Positions 45,381-57,300 of a stretch of 64,000 nt of DNA are shown here, piece after piece. How positions within the stretch are numbered: position 1 is the stretch's first letter; each line of letters opens with the position of its first letter. Where the stretch lies: NCBI RefSeq assembly GCF_028583425.1, contig NC_072791.1:31565368-31629367 (forward strand), read 5' to 3'. Made by a program: the position numbers and the translations under genes. The notes beneath the pieces are model-generated. The model was not told the DNA's origin and did not search any database. It was given only the letters and a program-made list of their open reading frames with translations. This stretch comes from Eublepharis macularius (lineage: Eukaryota > Chordata > Lepidosauria > Squamata > Eublepharidae).

Positions 45381-48300
45381 CTGTTGGGAAATAAAGTCAG
45401 AAAGAATATTGAAACTGACAAAGTCAACACTCGACAATGAATGTTGGGTAACAAACAAAACATGCTCAATATGTGGAGCAAGCCTGAAACTTTGGACTGC
45501 AATCACGAGTCTTAACATGAAATTGTACTGAAGACAGGCAAAATCTAGTCTGGCAACTGAGCTGCTGCAAAACAAACAAAAAAGGCCACTTCTTCCCATG
45601 AGTGTTACCGTTTATAGGTTACCTCACTCCACCGTTTCAAATTTGCTTGATAGGAAACTATAGCTTACTAGGAAACAAGCTGCTCCTTATGCAGCAGCAA
45701 AAAGCAAGCTACTCACAGCACAGGTACATGATGGATTCTCCAGAATGAATTTGTAAATTACAGGTTAATTTATAAAGTCATTTTACATGGAAAAAACAAA
45801 ACCAGCATGGCAATGGATTATGCAATAGGACAACACAATGTTATGAGCAGCTGAGAGTCAAAGGACAAGGATGGGTAGTAAGCTTGCAGCCCCTGAGAAC
45901 TTATGGAATGACTGAAGGGTGGGATTTTCAATTTGCCCCCTTCCCAATTCTTCACAGCCCCATCCCCACTTGAGTATATCAGTCACAAGTCTCGGTCTAT
46001 TAAAAATGACAGATTTACATGCAACTGACTTTGCTACTGTACCAATTAAATTGACTTCAACAGCTCCAAACAGCACTGGTATTTCTTGACAACACTTTCC
46101 TGCTTCCATGGCACCAAGAAAAGGTGGTATATGGGACAGGAGACAGTGTCACAGGAACCTCATAAATAAGATGCCATCTAGTACAGTGGCTGCAGCAAGG
46201 GAAAACTGGGTGAAACTGCCCCCACTTTCCTTGTTAAGGTGGCACAAGAGCTTCTCTTGGCAGAGGCAGGAGAGTATCCAGTCCTATGTCTTTAAAAAAC
46301 TGAAAATCTGGTGGGAAGAAAACCTTGGGCAAATTAATTTGCTACTCATAATGGTAATTTTATAACCATAAGCAGGTAAGAATTGAGGCTTTTTATTCAA
46401 ACAGTTTGACATACCCAGAATTTCTCCCCGTTCTCAGATAAAATAAGCCTCATGTTCCAGTTGCAAATTAATCAGCAAGGGATGTCTTTCCTTCACAACA
46501 GAGCTTTACAAATGATTTCTAGTTAACACTCAAGATAATAACTATATTTTTCAGTTGTCCAAATATATCCCAGCAATATCAATAAAACATGAAGTCAAAC
46601 ATACTTACAGTCCCTTCATCTGCAAATCGTCTCAGATAGTCTGTTAACTCTGTTTTCAGGTCATTGTATTCTAGACAGGGTAAAAAACAGTTTTTAAGTT
46701 GTGGAACTTTTTCCTTAGAAATGGCATCTCCACCTCCATTTTTACCTACTGCCAAAGGTATGAGGCAGTATTTTTGCCACACTGCCTCTCAACTTCCCAC
46801 TCATTTTTATATGTGCCCAGCAGTTAGTGTGGATCACAAAGAAACAAGTTCTAAACCAGTTTCAATTCTAGAATGCCCCCAATCCCTACATCATTTAAAA
46901 GTCAGTCCAAACAAACAGGCAAAAGGTGAATCAAAGCAAAAAAGCGATGCCAGTGGTGGATGAGATTCTATCTTCTCAACAGACTTGGGTTTTTCTGTTA
47001 CTTTCTAAGCAGACTTAAGTGTAGTCTCTAGAAAGTTACATATAGCAGACTTTGTATCATCTAGAACAATACACACCTCAGAAAGAAAATGTTACATTTT
47101 GTAAAATACTGCCAGCAGCCTCTTGGTGGACAAGCAAATACAAATGACGTATAGCTTTAATATGCCTAAATATGGGTGAAATCCAGGCCATTTCTTACAC
47201 ACAGGTCAATGTTCTATTCATCACTAGTCAAACTTAGTAAAATCTCATTCACCCAATACTCATTGGCAATGCCACATTCCTACAGAGTACAAATAGCAAC
47301 AGAATGAGTTAATGGGTACTACAGTCATCTTCCCAGAGTTAAAACTTTTTTTAGAAAACAGGGCCCCACTTTGCTATAGAGCCCAAATGTTAGTAAAGAT
47401 ATGCTTGAAAAATCATAAGTTAGAATTGCTAAACAAAATTTCCAGTATTTAGATGGCAGGGCTTCAGTGTGCTATCAACTCCATGGGCCTCCTCATGATT
47501 AGCAGCAGAATATCTGATACAAAATAAGCATTCACGCAAGTCTGCATATTTTCTTAGCACAAAGTACACAAGCACTTCCATTGCCTTTGTTGCCTGAAGT
47601 ACACTTAAGAAGCAGAACAGACTGTGCTGCAATAGTAAAGGTAAACAGAGAGGAGGAGGAGAAGTAAGAGGAACCAAAGTAGTTGTCAATGAAGTCTCTG
47701 CAGGAGCAGCGTAGTTCTGGATCTGAGCTTGGGTATTCTCAAGGGTATCATATTAAAGATCAACGTAAGCTTAAGGACATTTGTAACTTGAGAAAATTAG
47801 CTGGTGCTAGAAATCAATGCTAGGTTAAATAATAAAGTGCCATTCCTTGCCCTAATATACGCCTGTGAAAGGATGTTTTGAAAATTTAACTGTTAACTAC
47901 ACAATGAAGCTACTTACCACAGATGAGCTCTACCTGCTGGACTCTATTCATGCTGCTAAGTGTGTCCATAAGAGGATCTCTCCTGTCTGCTTCCTGGTCA
48001 CTTGTCCCTTTATTTTCATAGGCCAAGACTGTATCACATTCATCTGTTAGAAATGAAACTTCCAGATCCAAGTACATTTTCTAAAAAAACAAAATAGAAC
48101 TCTTGGAGCACTTTAAACACTCATGATTTCATTGTGGCATGAGCTTGCTTCATCAAACACATCTGACCCCAAACAACTCAAGTCATTAGTCTTTAAGTAT
48201 CGTAAGAGTCCTTGTTTTTGTTTTGCTGCAGCAGACTCTTAGGGAATTTCAATGATATCAATTTTTCACTGCAAAACTTGTGCATTAGGCTCAGCATCTT

Positions 48301-51300
48301 TCATCCAAAAGATGTGCATTTCATTCACCCTTTGAAAACACATTCATTTTGAAGCATGATTACTTTATACAGAAATGTATTTGCCTGGAATATTTTCAAA
48401 TGTAGTAAAGGAAGCCACACGGATGTACAGTTGAAGCTTCTACGTTTGAACCCAAGAAGAATTACTCCAAAGAGAAACTGAGCCAGGCAAGGAAGCCTAT
48501 AGCCACGGGGTCACTGCGCTTGCCTCCAGAGGAACATGGATCTCCATCGTTCAGGCCAAGAATTGCAATGGCAAAATGGAAGGTCTGTCAAAGGGCAGCC
48601 TACTGAGACAGCACATCCCTCCCCTCAAAATGCCCACAGATTTGTTTAGCCTTTCCTGGTAACTTCACATGCTAACGGATCCTACAGGTTGCAGACAAAC
48701 AATATTTCTTTAGTATTACTATTTCTTTATTTTTTATATGTCTTAAGACAACTTAAAATAAGCAAATACTTCCCAATGTTCCATTTCTATTCATTCAACG
48801 ACCGTTTTATAAATAAGTTCCATTCTGGATACTTCTACAAACTTCAGTCATGGACTCAAAAACTACATACCACACATTCTTTGCAAGTGCACAATTTGCT
48901 CCGCCAGTTGTGAGGCCAAAACGTGGCTGTGTTGTTCTTTAGGTGCTGCTTGGCTTGAAGTTCTTGCAGCTTGCAGGTGGAGGTTTCATTCTTAACCATC
49001 TGTAATAAAATTAAAAACCACTTGTCACTTCAATTTCCATTTCTAGATGTAAACAAGATAGTTCACTTCTGACCCCAAATTGTGACAGCAGTATGGGGAA
49101 GATAGTGAAGCCAGAAATTAATGGGCAAGACAAAGGCCTTGTGCAGAAATATAACCTACCCTTATTTGCGCTTAGAGCCACCTTTGATTTTCAAAGGGTA
49201 TCATTCTCCATTCACCACTCCCAATTTTTTTTAACATGGCACTGATAAAAACCTCATCCTAACAAATCTTTCATGCAAAGAATGTAAAGAACACCATCCC
49301 AGGAGATAAAGCATGCCTTGGTTATTCCCAACTCCAAAGGCACCTTTAGCATGCTACATTCTGCTCCTTTCCAGTCACTGCTTGTCCAAAGCTACAGAAG
49401 CTGTACTACTAGGGGGGCAGGCTTAGAAACTGGGTTGCATTCAGCACAAGATTTGTTTGCCTTAGAGCTCTTGTACAAGCAGAAATGTAAGACAAAGACA
49501 GTAGTAGCCATTTGTACCAAGGCAATTTTATTGTAACCCCCACTCCCTTGCATTTCCACTTATACAAGATCTTCTGCAACCAATTTCTGGGTACTATAAT
49601 ATATAGGAAGGAAAATGCTAGGTGTTGCACAAGATCTCACACAAGCAGAATTGTGTACGTCCATCTTTCCACTTGGGCATTGCTGGATCCATGTCCATTA
49701 TTCTTGATTGTGAGAGTGCTGCCCACCAGGATTCCCCAACTCATTGGAAGCTGCTTATTTTTTAAAAAGTGATCACATGATTTGAAAAATTCCCTAAACC
49801 ACTAGTGAACATCCTTCATCTAGAAGGATGAAAACTGTCAAACCACAAGGGCTCGTGCATTTCATACAAGAAGCTAAATGCTCACGCTGTCGGATATCCC
49901 ACAGGCAACCCTCCATCAGGAAGACCACAGGGTCAAGAAGAGGATGCCATAGAACAGCAGCTGAGGAGGTGGCAGCAGCAGACCCAGATTACTAAGTGAA
50001 CACCCACACCCATGTTCTGTCTGTCCCAGACTTCTAGTGGCAGACACCTGGGAAAAGCCATGCTTTTTCAGAAGGCTGCATACATTGCCTGGACAAGCCC
50101 CACTTTACCTTCCTAGCTGTCTCTTAGACTGCTGACACAGGAATAATATGGATGGACCACCCTTGGCCAGCAAGAGTTAAGTAAACCTTCACCAGGCACT
50201 CCTGAAAATGCCCTAACATCACCGATTTCTCTGCTGTTAACTGTTAATTTTCACAGATTTTTTTAAAAAAATACAAAATGGTATTATTAAATTTAAACAG
50301 AATTTAAGAGCTTTCTTCCATTCATGTATATCAAAGACAGAACTTGGAGCCTTAACCTGCAAAAGAAGGAACACCGGACTTACACCTGAACCTTCGGAGC
50401 TAGAGCTGGTGGATGGCTCATTACTCGGTGCTACTTTCTCTTCTTCGGTTTTTACTTGGCAGTCTGCACCATTTTCCTTTTTAATTTCTTCACGTTCTTC
50501 AACATTCAGCACAGTGCCATCTTCAGCAGCCGGGGTAACTTTGGTCACAGTGGGAACTACAAAATACAAGCATTGACACCAAGTTATCAGTGTGTCTGTG
50601 GAACACACTTATTTCCTGAAGCATGTGTAATTAGTTCTTAATAAGACAACCTTCCAAAAGAATAGTTTCATTCACCTTAATAAAACTAAAATGCTTAAGT
50701 ATTTTCCTTGAAGTAGATTAAGAGGCTGCTATAACACACCAGCTCCTCTTATTTTTCTTACCTGCTAACTGAGAGGCATAAGTCCATAGGAATGGGCAGC
50801 GATCCATGCATGCCTGACACACCATTTCATGGAAGTCCCCACTATCTGGAGGAATAGCACCAAGATGCTAGGAGGCAGGAAAGAAACAGGAAAACGTGTA
50901 ATGCTTTACTACGTAATTATTTTTGTGTCTTTATTTCAACTAAGTAACATGGGGTTTTGAATACATGTTAACCATGGTTAAAAATGCAGGCCTCTAAAAA
51001 CAAGAGGGAGGGGGCTGGATGAGTGAGTGAAGTGTGTTGCGACAGGATAGTAGCTATACCCTAGGGGCAGAGTGAGCTGCAGGATAGCCAGAGTGGATGT
51101 GAGGGAAGAGTCCAGTCAGTTGGTTTCTGTGTGCGTGAAAGAGTTATTCTGTAAGTGAAGAAGTCTGTGTGTTTGACTTCATGAATGAAATGAGCCTAAG
51201 TGGCAACTGGGGAAAAAGAAGTCTTTGTGACCAAGACCTTTTATAAATTTTGGAAGATCTGTCTTGAAACCATCATGCTTATGAAATATTCTGAAACCAT

Positions 51301-54300
51301 TTCACCTATGTACTTATAAATAAATCCTGTTTCTGGTTAAGTATAAAGGATCCCCATTATCTCACAGCCACCCTCCATGGGCTGACTGCCCTGTCATTCT
51401 ACAATTGTTAACTAAGCCTTCCTATATTATAAGTCAAACTGAGAGTGAATGAAGGCAAGAGCCTTTGGTGACTGCGAAAATCTAAGGAAACACTAAAAAA
51501 GGCAAGAAGGCAGTATAATATAGGTCTCATAGGTAAAGATAGTCCCCTGTGCAAGCACCGAGTCATTACTGACCCATGGGGGACGCCGCATCACGTTTTC
51601 TTGGCAGACTCTTTGTTACGGGGTGGTTTGCCATTGCCTTCCCCAGTCATCTACACTTTACCCCCAGGAAACTAGATACTCATTTTACCGACCTTAGAAG
51701 GATGGAAGGCTGAGTCAACCTTGAGCTGAAACCAGCATCTGCCAGAATCGAACTCAGGTCGTGAGCAGAGCTTGGGATGCAGTACTGCAGCTTACCACTC
51801 TGCGCCACAGGGTTCTTTAAAGGGGGCAAAATGCCACACATGACAACACTGTTCCAGGAAACAGTGGTTCATCAGCAAAATGGGAAAGCATAAGGATCTA
51901 TAAACCCAGTATCAGGACTTCTATCTTTTCTTCTCATTTTCTTCATCTCTAATGCATTCAGGATTAGCCAGCTAGCCAGAATTGACTCTCAAAACTTTCA
52001 TCATAACTAGAAGCTCAAATTCCTAAACTCAAATTATTCAAACAATACACGTTCCAGCAAGACAGAGATTCAAAAACCCAAATGTGAATAAAATAAAATA
52101 TCTAGGTTTGGAACTGGAGCTTAATTGTTCCAGAACAGAGCTTAGGGGATTTGTGTGGCTGTTTTAAAAATTAAGCAGCCTCAGAATTGCAAAGATTTTT
52201 ACAAGCTAGAAAAATCTGGTCTGGCAGCTTACATTTATCGCTTTTACATTTCAATCCCTTCGGTTTAATGAAGTGACGTTATTAGATGTACTCACCCTTC
52301 CATGAAACCAGTCTTCACAAATTATGCACTGGATCATTTCATCTGGAATCTAATTCAGAGCCACAGTATTAAAAAAAAATACTAATCCTTCAAGTCTCCC
52401 ATTATGAAATCTAGGGAAATAAAACTTCCTCCTCTCTTCTGGACAGGCACTTGCAGGTCACCCAACATGCCTGTCATCTTAACAAAGCAGCAAGCATTCA
52501 AGACACAAGAGTGATTTTTTTAACTACAATGCTGACACTTTCGGGAAATTAGTTTAGCTACATTATTTCACTTACTTGTCTTAGCAAAGTAGCAGATTTA
52601 GTATCTTATGACTAGGATACCTCAGACAATACAATGCAACACACTGCGCAAAAAAAATTCTGCTGGCTTCTGTAATCCATGCAAAACAGCAGCACATAAT
52701 GCTGATCATCTTCCCAGCTCTGTGCATTAAACGTCTTTCTTCATTTTAATGCAGATGATAAAATAAAACACAGTAAATTTGTTAATCAAATAATGAAGAA
52801 CTGGATAAAGAATATCCACATCTTCTGAAAAATGCTGTAAGAAGCTGTGCATGTCTTACCTCGTCTTCTGGATCTGGGTAAGGTCTTTTACAAACACAAT
52901 ATAATCCATAGAAATTATCATTATACTTATTTGTTGGATTCAGCTTTGCCTTTTCCTAGAAATAAGTGACATGTGTCTTAAAAACAGAAGATTGAGGCGG
53001 GGGAATGTAAAGAGGAAAGCACTTTAACTGGTTAATTAACCGCTCTACGAAGAGCTTCCCATTAACATCATGGCATATTGAATACATATCAAGCACCTAC
53101 TCTTGAATCTCTCTTCAGGCCTTTGATGTATGAAATAATTTGTGACTCCGTGAGAGAAGCACTAGCTAATCAGAACAAAGATGAATTGATTTCACATTGA
53201 GAGCAACTTGAAAACAAAAAAAATTAACTTCAGTAACCACTGGATGACTGGTATCCACTTTAGAGAAATCTTTGGATTTAGATCACGTTATCACTTTTGG
53301 CAACTTTGACCAAATTAGTATGTTTCTTAAAATCCCACCAAATTATTTCAGCTCAGTAGATAAATGGAAAGCATATTAATGCTACATTTATAGCTAGCAG
53401 CACTCACCGTCACACAATTTCACCAAGGGAAATGTGTGCACCAAGGCATGCATCCAATCCATACGAGAACATACGTCTGGATGAGCTCCATACATACAGT
53501 ACAGTACTTATCTAGTCCTCACTATGCTGGTTAGATTATTCTTTGAAGTAGGCAGATGTAGGGACACACATTCAGGTCCACTGGTATTTGTGGGCATCTA
53601 AGACCAACTTCACAAACCTTAGCAAGTTTTAACCATACTTCTGAAATGCTCATATACAAGCATATTTATAAAAAGAGGAATGGCAGGCAATAGTTCATAT
53701 TCATTTGTTTACTTATCTCAAATATTCACATACCACCTCCCTACATTCATACCCAAAAAGATTCAGTGTAACAAAAAAGATTAATAAAACAACTTTTAAA
53801 AATCCGAAATCAATCCTAAAACCACCTACACACAAATTAAGAAGAGCAGCAACAAAAAGAAGAAGAGACTGAGCAACAAAACATCAGCTTTTGATGGGGG
53901 GGGGAGCAATCAAAAGAGAAGCCATTGCCTGAGAAGGCCCTGTCCTTTGTGGCCACTTCTGCTGGGGATACACAACATGAAGCACTGCCTGTGAAGACAA
54001 ATGCAATGTCCAGGCAGGAATATATGGGAACAAGCAGCCCTTCAAATATCCTGACCCCAAACTTTAAAAGTTAAAACCGGCAACTTGAGCTGGGGATGGA
54101 AATGAACAGACAGCCAGTGAACGTAAGTTGCCCAATAGCAGTCTCACTGCTGCATTCTGGATTAGTTGCTGAGCCATATCCAAGGACTGCTCGACATTCT
54201 GTATACCAGAGTATCTAACCTACTCTGGAGGCAATGAGAGAGTGTATACATGTGGCCAAATCTCTCTAGTTGAACAACCAGAGCTGGTTACAGGAGCTAC

Positions 54301-57300
54301 GTACTACAGCTGAAATCTGGGCATCCAACTGTAGATTTTGATCTCAAAGCATCCCCAGTCTACAAACTTGATCCATGCAGGGTGGAAGGAGTACAACCCC
54401 ATTTGAAGCAGGTAACTCCACAATCAGCATTTCAGCATTTCTTCAACTCTGTATTGGATCCTTGCTAACGCTATGTCTTTGTAAACTTGTATTTATTTAC
54501 CCTACGGCATTGTTTATGAAAATGTCCTATACACTATGGAAATGTTCTTTATACTGTATGGAAATGTCCTTGATACTAATCTCACACTATGTAATCCTCC
54601 TTGAGTTTCAGTGAGAAAGGTGGACTATAAATGACACAAATAAATACCACCAATTTACTGGCCCTCATCAATCCCATTATAAGGTGAGATGAGAAATTAG
54701 TATCATCTGAATACTGATGATATCCAAATTCATGCCTCCAGATCATCTCTTCCAGTAACTTCATCTGAATGCCCAACGTAAGAGAGTAGAGAACTGAGCT
54801 TACTGCCATGGAGCCAAACAACACATCACCAGCACAACCTTCCAGAAAAAATTCAGATTCTACCTGGCTGATATGATAGGCTACCAAGAGGTCCAAAAGA
54901 ATTAACAGGGATGCTCTCCCCCTCTTCCATTCTAACAAAGGTCACTTACTAGGATGACCAAAGTAATTTTCATCCCCAGGCTAAGCCTGTAACACAGTTG
55001 AAATGGGTCTAGATAATCACTTTTGTCCAAGATTACTTGGAAGTAGATAGTTACCATTCATTTGAGTGCACTGTCCAAAAATGGAATATTAGCAACTAGA
55101 CTTTAGCTCTTGATTCCAGGATCTGGTGAAGGTTTTTTTTCCTTTTTAATAAAAGGCCAAATGCTGGTAAAACAATAGTCTGAATACCACTTCGTTTTTT
55201 TCAAAAGTGCGTATGTATGTTTATACTCACAGGAAGTAGCTTGCACTGCAGATTTTTGAATTTACTGTTCCCACAATCACAGCGGAAGTTTCTGGAAGAA
55301 ACAAAATGTTCTTATGAGGTTTTAGTTTTGTTAATGTCTAATACAGTTCTGCCAAATCTGAAGCAAATAGACCACAAACCATATTTCTATTTGGCTGGGA
55401 AATCTATATGGACAAATAGTTATGTAGCAAAATCTATACTTCTGATTTATGACCTAGTATTATTCAATCCTACTGTGCTGAAATTCAGATACAAGTAACC
55501 AAACACACTGTTATGAACAAAGCTTTGAAGCGGGCTTTCCATTCTTTTTCAGCTTAAAGCCTTTATGATTTTGGATTATTTCTCATCGCAGACTCACACT
55601 CCATAAAGTTGCAGCAAACCAAAGACATTTGCTTGGACTGATACCAATTTCATGGGGGTTTTTTCCCTCTATTTAAAGCCCAGGTTCTTAGAAAATTTCT
55701 TAACAGAGGCTTCTGTTTTTTATTTATTAACATACATGATATAAAAGTTTGTACATCCTCTTAACACCTCATCAGCAACTTTCCTCTCAACAAATGAAAG
55801 ATTTTCAAGAACATTTACTAGACAATTCTTTGTGTGCAAACAAATAAAACGGCAACATAGTTAAAATGTACTGCTTTACATGTTCTTTCGAAAAAATGGT
55901 TACCAGTTCTTTTATACCAGTCAATATTACCTTTTTGTATACAGTTCAAATAGCTTGTGAGTTCCATGGCATTCATAACTGCATGCTAAACAGATCCCTG
56001 CTGGTTCTTCTCCTGATGGTGTACATGTACTGCATGCATACAAGGCTTGCCTCTTTACAGCTCCCTGAAAAGACAACAGTGAAACAAAAAAGGAGATACA
56101 GAAAATAATGTCATACCGACAAATTCAGTGATATAATGAAATACCAAAGACATCAATTTGAATCACATAAACCACATCCAGCTTTCAGCCGTACAGAGGA
56201 TTCTAATGACTTCTATCTTTTGATCTGACAAAGGGAGCTCTGACTCTAAAAGCTCATATGCCTGAAATCTAGTTGGTCTTTAAGGTGTTACTGGACCCAA
56301 ATCTTGCTCTTCTGTATTCTTAGCTACATGGCACAAACGTACATCTTTAATTCCTGATCCAACCAGATATAAAATTGCCACACCACAATTTGTATTTGCA
56401 TGGGTAACTGCACACAAAAGGTATAAAGGTATAAATTAACAGAATAATGAATGCTGCATACACACTGCCAGGGCTTATTTCTGAACAAGCAGCACCAAAA
56501 AGCCAGAGACGTTTGTTAAAATCCTTATTAACCAAAACATTGTTTGTGAACATTTAATACCTGCAGAGAATGTGCATTGTATGATGGTAATGAAATGAGA
56601 TACAGTTCAATTCATCTAAAACTCTGATTACCTAGATACCACACTCTTGACTTGAGAAAAGGCACAGACAGATTTCATCGCCAAGCCCTTAAAAAAAAAG
56701 GCAACACTCAGCAAATAGGAATCAAAACTAACATCAAGGAGTTGGCTGATGGCCATCAGGCACAAGGATGTGATTGAATGTATCCCTGAGACCGGAGTAC
56801 CATATTCCTATATCATGAATATACCTGCTGGGAAGGCCACCTCCCTTCCTCCTAATTCTGAGCACTGATCACAGCCACTTCAGCAATCAGGCAGGTGGGA
56901 TGCATTCCCATTTGTTTGTGAACCTGCAAACTCTACCTTTTCCAAAGGCCAGACTTTCCAGTGTCAGGGTTTGTTTATAGAGTGTACCCTTGCACAAGTC
57001 ATGAATTCTAGACTCAGCTTAAATAAAAGATACGTTTATTACTTCAAGGAGTGTTTACAAAAAGCATGAAGCACTCTTACAAAGGCAACAAACATTAGAA
57101 TAAGAAAACCTCACTGCTGCTACATAAAATCTTCCTATCTAAAAACTTTCAAGTGGGCAGTTAGACATCCATTTGTTGCTTATGTCTCCCATCCATTAGA
57201 AAACAAGCCCTGTCCCATGCCTATCTGGTTCAGCATAGGGACATGCTGAGGTGATGAATAGCATGCAGCTTTCAGCTCCTCTCTGGCATACTTGCATCAT

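Larger units (their letters stand above)
45381..50383 (-). other. UBR7: UBR7 introns 7-10
   Basis: The introns between exons 7 and 11 are poor in repeats apart from the fragment at 48085-48175. No further gene is visible on either strand; the short ORFs lack family features. Confidence 0.6.

Noticed and set aside
51290-51420. LTR R-U5-like stretch in UBR7 intron 5
   Set aside because: Only AATAAATCCTGTTTCTGG and nearby sequence suggest it; no TG...CA borders or duplication found.
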